Shown here: positions 25,666-33,999 of the stretch, piece by piece
How the letters are laid out: every line of letters begins with the position of its first letter
Numbering within the stretch: the stretch's first letter is position 1
Program-made: the position numbers and the translations under genes
Notes under the pieces: generated by a model
Seen by the model: the letters and a program-made list of their open reading frames with translations, nothing else
What the model was told of the DNA's origin: nothing
Database searches by the model: none
Origin: Flavobacterium fluviatile
Lineage (GTDB): Bacteria; Bacteroidota; Bacteroidia; Flavobacteriales; Flavobacteriaceae
Length of the DNA stretch: 64,000 nucleotides
Direction of reading: 5' to 3'
NCBI RefSeq assembly: GCF_010645065.1
Contig: NZ_JAADZW010000019.1
Span: forward strand, 48,599 to 112,598

Positions 25666-27882
25666 TTGAAAACGAAACTTTTTCTAATCACCCCGCCATT
25701 TACCCAACTGAATACTCCGTATCCGGCCACTGCGTATATAAAAGGTTTTCTGAATACTAAAAACATAGAATCCGTTCAGGCAGATTTGGGTATTGATGTG
25801 ATTTTGGAATTGTTTTCGAAGAAAGGTTTACAGGATTTGTTTGATGTTTCAAGTTTCAGGTTTCAGGTTTCAGGTTCTGAAATCTCAGATAACTCAAAGC
25901 GCATTTTTGCTTTACAGGACGAATACATCAAAACCATAGATTCTGTAATTCAGTTTTTACAGGGGAAAAATCCAACTTTGGCACTGCAGATCTGTCAGGA
26001 AGATTTTTTGCCGGAAGCTTCCCGTTTTGCACAGCTGGAAGAACTCGACTGGGCATTCGGAACCATGGGGACTCAGGACAAGGCAAAACACCTGGCGACT
26101 TTATATCTTGAAGACATTTCTGATTTTATTGTGGAATGTGTCGATGAAAATTTTGGCTTTAGCCGATATGCTGAGCGTTTGGGCCGAAGTGCCAACTCTT
26201 TTGATGAATTGTATGAAGCTTTACAAAAAGAACCGACTTATATTGATTCGATTTTAATTTCACTTCTGAAAGAAAAAATAGAAGCTGTAAACCCAACTTT
26301 ATTTTTAATTTCTGTTCCTTTTCCCGGGAATTTATACAGTGCATTTCGATGTGCACAATGGGTAAAACAAAACCATCCCGAAATTAAAATCTCGATGGGT
26401 GGCGGTTTCCCGAATACCGAATTGCGTTCACTTTCTGATAAACGTGTTTTTGAATTTTTCGATTTTATTACTTTGGATGATGGCGAAGTTCCGATAGAAG
26501 AACTTGTTGCAAATTTGTCATCCCGAGCGGAGTCGAGGGACGAAAAGCATTACAAACGAACTTTTCTTTTGGAAAATGGGGAAGTAGTCTATAAAAACAA
26601 TTCCTTAAAACACGATTACAAACAATCACAGGTTGGAACACCGGATTATTCAGATTTGCCTTTGGACAAATATATTTCGGTTATCGAAATCGTAAATCCG
26701 ATGCACCGAATGTGGAGCGACGGGCGCTGGAATAAACTCACTATGGCTCACGGCTGTTATTGGGGCAAATGTACATTCTGCGATATTTCATTAGATTATA
26801 TTAAGGTGTATGAACCTGTTGCGGCAAGTTTGCTTTGTGACCGGATAGAAGAATTAATTGAAAAAACAGGTCAAAACGGCTTTCATTTTGTTGATGAAGC
26901 TGCTCCGCCTGCTTTAATGCGCGCTCTGGCTCTCGAAATCTTAAAGCGAAAACTGGCCGTAACCTGGTGGACGAATATTCGTTTTGAAAAAAGTTTTTCA
27001 AAAGATTTGTGTTTATTACTAAAAGCTTCCGGCTGTATTGCCGTTTCCGGAGGATTAGAAGTGGCTTCAGACCGATTATTAAAATTGATTGATAAAGGCG
27101 TAACAGTAGAACAGGTTGCAAAAGTAACCCGAAATTTTACAGAAGCCGGAATTATGGTGCATGCGTATTTAATGTACGGATATCCAACACAGACGATTCA
27201 GGAAACTGTTGACAGCCTTGAAATGGTGCGCCAATTATTTGAAGCCGGGGTTTTACAATCCGGATTTTGGCATCAGTTTGCGCTCACGGCACATAGCCCG
27301 GTTGGATTGTATCCGGAACAATTTGGCGTGACCAAAAAAACAGAGGCTATCGGAACTTTCGCCAATAACGACATTGATTATACCGATTCAACAGGAATCA
27401 ATCATGATAAATTCAGTTTCGGATTAAAGAAATCGCTGTTTAATTTCATGCACGGAATCTGTTTTGATTACGAATTGCAGGATTGGTTTGATTTTAAAAT
27501 TCCGAAGACAAAAATCCATCCCGATTTTATTTTTAATGCTTTAGAAGAACAAAACGATTTCAATACCAAGCCAAATGCAAAAGTAGTCTGGCTGGGAGGG
27601 AAACCTTCGGCAGAAAGCTTTACAAAATCAAAAAAAGGAAGAAGCTGGGAAATGATGTCGCTGACTTTTCACGACAAGAAAGAAAGTTTTACTATCCAGA
27701 CCAGTAAAGACGAGGGCGAGTGGCTGGTCGAAATCCTAAGTAAAATTGCAGTTTCAAACAGTAAAAATTATACTTTTCAGGAAGTCAAAAATGATTTCGA
27801 AACCACATTAGAAGATTTTGAATTGTTTTGGTATTCAAAACCAATCAATACGTTGCGTGAGTTTGGTTTATTGGTTTTGTAA
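25666..27882 (+). CDS. B12-binding-domain-like radical SAM enzyme
   Basis: Probable radical SAM enzyme of unknown reaction, about 738 residues. The start is placed at TTG 25666 (reading KTKLFLITPPF), because the upstream TTG at 25648 lies in the -7 box; no ATG is available. The N-terminal part resembles a cobalamin-binding fold (ISVPFPGNLYSAFRCAQWVKQ ... GGGFPNTELR). The radical SAM domain carries GCYWGKCTFCD, a CX4CX2C variant of the cluster motif, and later GGLEVASDRLL and AYLMYGYPTQT. Two stretches look repeat-derived: a TTTCARG heptamer tract (25847-25874) and the 26515-26543 segment. It ends flush against the convergent MBL gene. Confidence 0.85.
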   Translation: MKTKLFLITPPFTQLNTPYPATAYIKGFLNTKNIESVQADLGIDVILELFSKKGLQDLFDVSSFRFQVSGSEISDNSKRIFALQDEYIKTIDSVIQFLQGKNPTLALQICQEDFLPEASRFAQLEELDWAFGTMGTQDKAKHLATLYLEDISDFIVECVDENFGFSRYAERLGRSANSFDELYEALQKEPTYIDSILISLLKEKIEAVNPTLFLISVPFPGNLYSAFRCAQWVKQNHPEIKISMGGGFPNTELRSLSDKRVFEFFDFITLDDGEVPIEELVANLSSRAESRDEKHYKRTFLLENGEVVYKNNSLKHDYKQSQVGTPDYSDLPLDKYISVIEIVNPMHRMWSDGRWNKLTMAHGCYWGKCTFCDISLDYIKVYEPVAASLLCDRIEELIEKTGQNGFHFVDEAAPPALMRALALEILKRKLAVTWWTNIRFEKSFSKDLCLLLKASGCIAVSGGLEVASDRLLKLIDKGVTVEQVAKVTRNFTEAGIMVHAYLMYGYPTQTIQETVDSLEMVRQLFEAGVLQSGFWHQFALTAHSPVGLYPEQFGVTKKTEAIGTFANNDIDYTDSTGINHDKFSFGLKKSLFNFMHGICFDYELQDWFDFKIPKTKIHPDFIFNALEEQNDFNTKPNAKVVWLGGKPSAESFTKSKKGRSWEMMSLTFHDKKESFTIQTSKDEGEWLVEILSKIAVSNSKNYTFQEVKNDFETTLEDFELFWYSKPINTLREFGLLVL
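25847..25874 (+). repeat. Heptamer tandem repeat (TTTCARG x4) inside the radical SAM gene
   Basis: Four consecutive 7-nt units: TTTCAAG followed by three TTTCAGG. They encode SSFRFQVSG-like sequence. Since 7 is not a multiple of 3, gain or loss of one unit would shift the frame. Confidence 0.9.
26515..26543 (+). repeat. Fragment of a TGTCATCCCGAG-type intergenic repeat inside the radical SAM gene
   Basis: The DNA TTGTCATCCCGAGCGGAGTC plus GAGGGACGA equals one arm of the palindromic repeats at 33116-33220 and 36497-36588. In frame it encodes SSRAESRDE between the B12-like and radical SAM domains. Confidence 0.75.
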
Positions 27883-28647
27883 CTAATATTCTACACATTC
27901 TCCATCATTAGGAACAGCCGTTTTGGATAAAAGATTATTTTGGGCCAAAGCATTTTTTAATTCTTCCCTTGTTGTCGGGCAATGGTTTAAAGCTTCTAAA
28001 TGATTGGCAAAAACTTTTCCGGGCGCAAGTGCGGCAAATTTAAGTATATCATTCATTCTCATTAATAACGGCTGTCCAAAATCTAATCGTGCAGTACCGC
28101 AGGCAACAGTTGCAATGTCAGGTTTCAGTTCAGTCAGGACTTTTTCTGTATCTATTGTGAAAATAGTATCTGAACTGATGTAGATTGTTTTTTCGTTGAG
28201 GAGTTCTATAAAAAAGCCCATAACATTTCCCATTAATTTAGCAACAAAACCATATCCGTGAACGGCTGGAATTCCTGTTATTTTTCCGTCCAGGAAATTT
28301 TGAGGTTTCCAGTAATCCAAAGCTTGTATAACAGTTAAGCCTCTTTGCGTTATCCTTTTTTCGTCTTTTACACTGCAGATTACCGGAATTGATTTTCTTT
28401 TTAGAAATACTTCACCGGCTTTGTCCAGATGGTCAGGATGCAAATGTGTTATCAGGCAATGGGTAACTTTACTCAGAATTTCCCTGCTGTTTTTGGGAAG
28501 AGCGGTCAGCGGGTTTCTTTTTGGCTGGTAACGAAAAAGAGTAAAAGGAGCAATAGTTTTCCTTTTTCCTAACATGGGATCAATTAAAAGGACATGCTTT
28601 TCTGTTTCGATGACTAAAGTGGCATTGCGTAAATGATGCAGTTTCAT
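27883..28647 (-). CDS. Metallo-beta-lactamase fold hydrolase (UlaG/RomA-like)
   Basis: Binuclear-metal hydrolase, 254 residues. Visible motifs are LLIDPMLG, the metal-binding HLHPDHLDKAG (HXHXDH), and VHGYGFVAKLMGNVMGF. YISSDTIFT supplies the bridging Asp and FANHLEALNHC the last histidine. Resembles the UlaG/N-acyl-phosphatidylethanolamine-type MBL proteins; the substrate is unknown. Its stop codon directly abuts that of the convergent radical SAM gene with no spacer. Confidence 0.88.
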   Translation of the reverse strand: MKLHHLRNATLVIETEKHVLLIDPMLGKRKTIAPFTLFRYQPKRNPLTALPKNSREILSKVTHCLITHLHPDHLDKAGEVFLKRKSIPVICSVKDEKRITQRGLTVIQALDYWKPQNFLDGKITGIPAVHGYGFVAKLMGNVMGFFIELLNEKTIYISSDTIFTIDTEKVLTELKPDIATVACGTARLDFGQPLLMRMNDILKFAALAPGKVFANHLEALNHCPTTREELKNALAQNNLLSKTAVPNDGECVEY

Positions 28648-28748
28648 AATCTGACAAAATTAGAACTTAAAAATACAAATGATTTTTTAAATTATATTTA
28701 CAGAATATTCTTTGTTTTTAATTGAATTGTTATTATAATGAAAAAAAG

Positions 28749-29435
28749 CTATTCAATTACAAACCGAAACCCGATTCCATGCAGGTTTTCAATAGAAATG
28801 CCTTTTTCATTGGCTAAAATCTTTCGAAGGCGCGAAATAAAAACATCAAGGCTTCGTCCCATAAAATAATCGTCAGTTCCCCAAAGTGCGGTTAAAATTT
28901 GTTCTCTTTTTAAAACTGAATTTTTGTTGTCCAGAAATAGTTTCAGCAATTCGGCTTCGCGTTGTGTCAGGCCAATTTTTTCATCAGCATTAAAAAGAAT
29001 GAAATTTTTAGTGTCAAACTGATATTTGCCAATTTCATAAATGGTTTTTTCGGGTTTGTTGTTTTTTTGCGAACGCTTTAGAAAGACTTCAATTTTCAGT
29101 ATTAATTCTTCAATGCTGAAAGGTTTTACGAGATAATCATCCGCCCCTAAACGCAATCCTTTGATTCGGTCTTCTTTTAAAGTTTTAGCTGAGAGAAAAA
29201 TAATCGGAATATCAGTATTGATTTTCCTGATTTCTGCTGCTAATTCGAAACCATCCATTTTTGGCATCATGATGTCAAAAATGCAAATGTCGAAATCCTC
29301 ATTTTTAAAACTTTCAAAGCCTGATTTTCCATCTGAACAATGCGTTACATTATAGCTGTTTTGTTCCAGATTGTCTTTGGTCAAAAAAGCTAATGTTTCA
29401 TCATCTTCGGTATAAAGGATTTTAAAGCTGCTCAT
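28749..29435 (-). CDS. OmpR-family response regulator
   Basis: DNA-binding transcription regulator of 228 residues. The receiver domain has the acidic pair (TEDDE), phospho-acceptor D54 (CIFDIMMPKMDGFEL), FLSAKT and the lysine in LVKPFS. The C-terminal winged helix has LTQREAELLKLFLDN and GRSLDVFISRLRKIL. It overlaps the upstream sensor kinase gene by 14 nt, so both form a co-translated two-component system, similar in layout to RprY/RprX of Bacteroidota. Confidence 0.95.
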   Translation of the reverse strand: MSSFKILYTEDDETLAFLTKDNLEQNSYNVTHCSDGKSGFESFKNEDFDICIFDIMMPKMDGFELAAEIRKINTDIPIIFLSAKTLKEDRIKGLRLGADDYLVKPFSIEELILKIEVFLKRSQKNNKPEKTIYEIGKYQFDTKNFILFNADEKIGLTQREAELLKLFLDNKNSVLKREQILTALWGTDDYFMGRSLDVFISRLRKILANEKGISIENLHGIGFRFVIE

Positions 29436-30702
29436 TTTTATATGGGATTGACAGAGTTATTGTAGTGCCTTTTTTGTTGTTTTGGGTCGCTGAAATTTTC
29501 CAGTCCTGGAGGTCGCAAATCTTTTTTACATAATATAATCCTAATCCAAAACCGTTAACCTCATTGCTTTTTTCATTCTGAATTCGGTAAAATTTATCAA
29601 ATATAAACGAAATATTTTTAGAAGAGATTCCGATTCCGTTATCTTCAAAAGAGAGTTTTAAAAACTTGTTTTCGGTAGAAATTCCAACGATAATTTCAGG
29701 CTTTTCATTGCAGTATTTTACAGCATTATCCAGTAAATTATAAACCAGATTCGTAAAATGAAATGTATCAGTTTCAAGTTGGTAATGGTTTGAATCCGTT
29801 TTAATTTTAATAGAAGCTTCCGGGTATTTTAATTGAATATTTTCGATGGTTTCTTCTATAACCGGAACAATTAAAAGGTTTTCTTTCTTTAATTCCAGCG
29901 GTGTATAATCAGATTTAGCGATGTTTAAAATCTGTTCAATATGACTGTTTAGTTTGTTGCTCTGGTTGATTATGATGTCGGTATAAGTGTGCAGTTTTTT
30001 GTCTTCTTTAATTTTATCCTGGCCAATTAAATATTTTGAAGCAATTAAAATCGAAGACAGAGGCGTTTTAAATTCATGTGTCATGTTATTGATAAAATCA
30101 CGTTGCAACTCAGAATATTTTTTTTGCTGAAGAAGAGTCAAAATCGAATAAACATAAATCAGTAAAATGAAAATCAAAACGATAGACAATACAAACCAAA
30201 AACGCATAGAACTAAACAAATATGTCGTTTCATGAGGAAAACGAACTGCAAAATAATAAATCAGATTTTTATGCTTCGGAAAATGTACGGATTGTTTCCC
30301 TTTTTCTTTATCAGACAATGAAATATAATTTCCATAGACCATTTCATCACTCTGGCAATTGTACATGGCGTATTCAAAATCAGTCGTAATATTCATTTTT
30401 TTAAACTCCGTTTTCAGATAAAACTCCAGAATATCAGGTTCAAAATCGTTGTCAATGTTTACGATATAATAATCATTGGCAATTTTCTGTACCGGATTTT
30501 GTGCAGGCAATTCATGATTGGTGCCTTCGTATAATTTTTTTGCAACTTCCAGCAGGGCAATATGAGTTTTCTGGCTCAGCTTTTTCTGTTCTAATGTAAA
30601 GGCTTCTTTTGTCCAAAGCAATTGAGCGATCAATATGCCGATAATGGCTATTAATCCGAGGATAATGATGCTGTTGAGTCTGTTTATTTTCAAGGAAATC
30701 AA
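29422..30702 (-). CDS. Two-component sensor histidine kinase
   Basis: Inner-membrane kinase of 426 residues: TM1 (about 12-30), a periplasmic sensor region of about 135 residues, TM2 (about 167-192). The dimerisation domain has the phosphorylated H209 in NNMTHEFKTPLSSI. The ATPase domain shows N (LVYNLLDNAVKYC), G1 (FEDNGIGIS), F (IFDKFYRI) and G2 (GFGLGLYYVKKI) boxes. Partner is the overlapping response regulator. The signal sensed is unknown. Confidence 0.95.
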   Translation of the reverse strand: MISLKINRLNSIIILGLIAIIGILIAQLLWTKEAFTLEQKKLSQKTHIALLEVAKKLYEGTNHELPAQNPVQKIANDYYIVNIDNDFEPDILEFYLKTEFKKMNITTDFEYAMYNCQSDEMVYGNYISLSDKEKGKQSVHFPKHKNLIYYFAVRFPHETTYLFSSMRFWFVLSIVLIFILLIYVYSILTLLQQKKYSELQRDFINNMTHEFKTPLSSILIASKYLIGQDKIKEDKKLHTYTDIIINQSNKLNSHIEQILNIAKSDYTPLELKKENLLIVPVIEETIENIQLKYPEASIKIKTDSNHYQLETDTFHFTNLVYNLLDNAVKYCNEKPEIIVGISTENKFLKLSFEDNGIGISSKNISFIFDKFYRIQNEKSNEVNGFGLGLYYVKKICDLQDWKISATQNNKKGTTITLSIPYKNEQL

Positions 30703-30808
30703 CTTTTAGAAAGTGTAATATTAATCAAATTTTAAATTAAAAAGAGCAGTTAACATGTCATTAACAAACATTTGAAACCGGTTAACAGTGAATTGTTTTT
30801 TTGTAAGA

Positions 30809-30816
30809 TACTTTTG
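30809..30816 (+). promoter_or_regulatory. Candidate -7 box TACTTTTG of the DUF1573 gene
   Basis: TAnnTTTG match 43 nt before the ATG at 30860, in the divergent region with the sensor kinase gene. Several TTG triplets lie upstream but none at the optimal spacing. Confidence 0.5.
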
Positions 30817-30859
30817 AAATACAGAATCAAACCATATCACCAATTTAAATAAACAGACT

Positions 30860-31273
30860 ATGAAAATTATTAGAATTTCGATGCTGATTTTAGTTTTAGG
30901 ATTAATGTCATTCTCAGCTATCGCTCCGGTTAAATCATTGATGTCAAAATCAGCTACAGCAACTGCAGACGGAACTATTGTCTGGAAAACAGAAAGTATT
31001 GATGTAGGTCAGATTCCTCAGGGAACACCAAAAGCAATTGTTTTTGAATTTAAAAATACAGGAAAAACGGCTGTAGTAATTACAAATGTACAGGGTTCAT
31101 GCGGATGTACTGCAACAGATTATACCAAAGAACCAATTCTTCCGGGAAAATCTGCAAAAGTTACGGCGACCTATAATGCTGCAAACAAAGGGGCTTTTAC
31201 CAAAACGGTTACAGTTACGACAAGTGCCGAAAAAACGCCAAAAATCCTGACTCTGAAAGGAACGGTTATCTAA
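30860..31273 (+). CDS. DUF1573 secreted protein
   Basis: A 137-residue exported protein: signal-like N-terminus (IIRISMLILVLGLMSFSAIAPV), then one Ig-like DUF1573 domain with the family pattern IDVGQIPQGTPKAIVFEFKNTGKTAVVI and SCGCTATDYTKEPILPGKSAKV. The CGC cysteines are characteristic. Function unknown; abundant in Bacteroidota. Divergent from the two-component system and followed by a terminator. Confidence 0.92.
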   Translation: MKIIRISMLILVLGLMSFSAIAPVKSLMSKSATATADGTIVWKTESIDVGQIPQGTPKAIVFEFKNTGKTAVVITNVQGSCGCTATDYTKEPILPGKSAKVTATYNAANKGAFTKTVTVTTSAEKTPKILTLKGTVI

Positions 31274-31298
31274 AATAAAGTTGATTATATAAAGGTGG

Positions 31299-31336
31299 AA
31301 AACTCCGGACATGTGATGTGTCCGGAGTTTTTTTTA
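31299..31336 (+). terminator. Terminator after the DUF1573 gene
   Basis: Stem AAAACTCCGGACA / TGTCCGGAGTTTT with a T run of eight. Confidence 0.9.
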
Positions 31337-31402
31337 TGGGAAAATTGGTTTGAATAAAGTTGTTTTTGCGAAAACTTTTCTATTTTTATTAAAAAAATCA
31401 TT

Positions 31403-32980
31403 ATGAAAATTTGGTACACGTTTTCTGTTGTTATACTTGTTTTTATTGCTGTTTCATGTAATTCTAAAGGAGATAAAAAAGATGAAAACCTAAAGAAAAC
31501 GGAGATCGTTATTCCTGAATTAAAACTTACCATTGACAGTCTGGCAATCGCCGGATTTTATGAAACATATCCGAAACTTAAAAATTTCCACGATGAGGTT
31601 TCCGCTTTATACACCAAAAAACAATCAACACAATTGTGGCTTGATAACAAAGGTGTCGTAGAGTTCGGAAATACGTTGTATGACAAATATAAAAATTTGG
31701 AAAATGAAGGTTTAAGAGCCAATTTCCCGTACAAAGAAATCAATTCGGTTTTTGAAAATAATTCGGTTAACCAACTTTCAAAAGTTAATACCGATTTGAT
31801 GATTACCAATTTGTATTTCTATTATGCTGAAAAAGTATATAGAGGTTTTGACGAAAAAACATCCATTTCATTAGAATGGCTGCTTCCGCGAAAAAAGCTC
31901 AATTATCAGGTTCTGACCGATTCTCTTTTTGAAAAATCAACTATAAGCGATGATAAGAAAAGTAAAATGTTCAGCCAGTATTACAAGCTTCGTGATGCAC
32001 TTCATCAATACAGAGACATTGAAAAAAACGGAGGCTGGAAAACAATTGAAATTGATGAGGATTATAAAGGCCTGAAATTAGGAGATTCTTCGGCAATAAT
32101 TGCACAAATAAGAGAAAGACTTTTTGTAACCGGAGATATTAAAGAAGATAATAAAAGTGCTGTTTGTGATACGGTTTTAATGAAGGCGGTCAAAAATTAC
32201 GAATTGCGTCATGGTTATGCACCAAAAAACACCATTTTATCAGAACATATCAATGATTTGAATATCCCGGTTTCAGACCGAATCAAAACGATTATCTCTA
32301 ACATGGAGCGCTGTCGCTGGATTGATCCTGAACTGGAAAAAGGCAAAAAGTACATCGAAGTTAATATTCCGGAGTTTAAATTGTATTTGATTGAAGATGG
32401 AGAAATAGCTTTCACATCGCCGGTTGTTGTGGGCAGAGCAATGACAAAAACTGTTATTTTTAGCGGAATGATGAATAATATTGTTTTTAGTCCGTACTGG
32501 AATGTTCCGCCAAGTATCATCAAAAGCGAAATCAAACCCGGAATGGCAAAAGATAAAGACTATTTAGCAAAGAAAAATCTGGAATGGAATAACGGGGCGG
32601 TAAGACAGCTTCCAGGGAAAAACAACTCACTTGGGCTGGTTAAGTTTTTATTCCCAAACTCCAGTAATATCTATCTGCATGATACACCTGCAAAAAGTTT
32701 GTTCGAAAGAGAAAGCAGGGCTTTTAGTCATGGCTGCGTACGTGTCGCAAAACCACGTGAACTGGCCATCGAATTATTGAAAGATGACCCGAAATGGACT
32801 CCGGAAAGAATTGACAAAGCCATGCATGCGGGAAAAGAAAGCTGGTACACCCTGAAGAAAAAAGTTCCGGTTTATATTGGCTATTTTACCGCCTGGGTAG
32901 ATCGCGATGGTCAGCTTAATTTCTATAAAGATATTTACCAAAGAGATGAAAGCCTGATCAAATTATTGACAGAGGAGTAA
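31403..32980 (+). CDS. L,D-transpeptidase (YcbB/LdtD type) lipoprotein
   Basis: Periplasmic enzyme forming 3-3 cross-links in peptidoglycan, 525 residues. It has a lipoprotein signal (VFIAVSC, Cys19) and an N-terminal scaffold domain (about 60-200, AEKVYRGF and LEWLLPRKKL). A peptidoglycan-binding-like segment (LGDSSAIIAQIRERL) precedes the YkuD catalytic domain, with IYLHDTPAKSLF and the active site SHGCVR (Cys445). This long architecture is the YcbB class. No operon partner. Confidence 0.93.
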   Translation: MKIWYTFSVVILVFIAVSCNSKGDKKDENLKKTEIVIPELKLTIDSLAIAGFYETYPKLKNFHDEVSALYTKKQSTQLWLDNKGVVEFGNTLYDKYKNLENEGLRANFPYKEINSVFENNSVNQLSKVNTDLMITNLYFYYAEKVYRGFDEKTSISLEWLLPRKKLNYQVLTDSLFEKSTISDDKKSKMFSQYYKLRDALHQYRDIEKNGGWKTIEIDEDYKGLKLGDSSAIIAQIRERLFVTGDIKEDNKSAVCDTVLMKAVKNYELRHGYAPKNTILSEHINDLNIPVSDRIKTIISNMERCRWIDPELEKGKKYIEVNIPEFKLYLIEDGEIAFTSPVVVGRAMTKTVIFSGMMNNIVFSPYWNVPPSIIKSEIKPGMAKDKDYLAKKNLEWNNGAVRQLPGKNNSLGLVKFLFPNSSNIYLHDTPAKSLFERESRAFSHGCVRVAKPRELAIELLKDDPKWTPERIDKAMHAGKESWYTLKKKVPVYIGYFTAWVDRDGQLNFYKDIYQRDESLIKLLTEE

Positions 32981-33115
32981 ACTTTTAGAAATTACAATTT
33001 GCGGTGCTTTTGAGTAAATGCCACAATTAATAAACTTATTCAAAACTAAGTTTTTTGGTTCTTCGCCTAAATTGGTGGAATTGAATAAATGATTCTCATT
33101 AATTATATCGTTGTT

Positions 33116-33220
33116 TTGTCATTTCGACCGGAGGGAGAAATCACACAAGAAACTCCGTAAAGTATGTCTCCAATCTTTGTCGATATACGAGTGTGATTTC
33201 TCCTTCGTCGAAATGACAAA
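33116..33220. repeat. TCATTTCGACC-type palindromic repeat, copy 1
   Basis: Left arm TTTGTCATTTCGACCGGAGG continues GAGAAATCACAC. The right arm is GTGTGATTTCTCCTTCGTCG plus AAATGACAAA, giving a long imperfect hairpin around a 43-nt centre with CCAATCTTTGTCGA. Shares arms and centre with the copy at 36497-36588. It lies between convergent genes, in a 296-nt gap otherwise empty. Confidence 0.85.
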
Positions 33221-33276
33221 AATAGCAACCTCTTTATTACGGAAAATCCACTAATTTAGACGAAGAAGCCAGTTTT

Positions 33277-33789
33277 TTATTCAAGAGACAAAACATCAAC
33301 ACATTTATAAAATCGTTTGGTATAATGCTCCTCGTCAAGTCCGTTGATCGTAACTTTTTGCGTTTTTCCGGAGGATGCGTGTATAAATTTTGACTGCATT
33401 CCATTGGCTTCGCAGATGATGCCAACATGTCCTATAATATTTTTGTCTTTATACCCGTAAAAAACTAAAATATCCCCGATTTTAAAATCCTCAGGTTTCA
33501 CGGTTTTGCCTATATTTTGGTATCCGCCTGAACTTCTCGGTAAGGTTAAACCAAAATTTTTGAAAACATAATAGACAAACCCAGAACAGTCAAATCCATT
33601 ATCAGGATTGTTTCCTGCGTATAAATAAGGCGTTCCGAGATATTGTTTAGCATAATTATTAATCGAATCACGCTGCGTTTCGGCTTGTGTTTTTTCAATT
33701 GAGCTGACTTGAGTTACAGATTCCTTTTTACAGGTAAAAGACAGACATAAAACAGCTAATATCAGGAGGGTTTGGATGCCGGATTTCAT
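33277..33789 (-). CDS. NlpC/P60 peptidoglycan endopeptidase lipoprotein
   Basis: Cysteine peptidase that cleaves peptidoglycan stem peptides, 170 residues. Lipoprotein signal ends at CLSFTC. The catalytic cysteine is in FDCSGFVYYVF, the histidine in GHVGIICEA and the third polar residue probably in FIHASSG. Short single-domain form. Monocistronic. Confidence 0.93.
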   Translation of the reverse strand: MKSGIQTLLILAVLCLSFTCKKESVTQVSSIEKTQAETQRDSINNYAKQYLGTPYLYAGNNPDNGFDCSGFVYYVFKNFGLTLPRSSGGYQNIGKTVKPEDFKIGDILVFYGYKDKNIIGHVGIICEANGMQSKFIHASSGKTQKVTINGLDEEHYTKRFYKCVDVLSLE

Positions 33790-33999
33790 TTTGTAAAGTC
33801 ATAAGGGTTAATTTATAAAGATAAGCAGTTGTTTTTTGATATCAAACCTATTTAAGGACTTCTCCATAAAAAGAAATGTAAATCCAAAACTGATATGTTA
33901 TGTGGTGTTTTTTTATTGCTTTTTGACATTTTAGTATCTTTCTGCAAAATGTAATTCGGATATATTTGTGAAATGTATTTATATTTTAACGAATAAATT

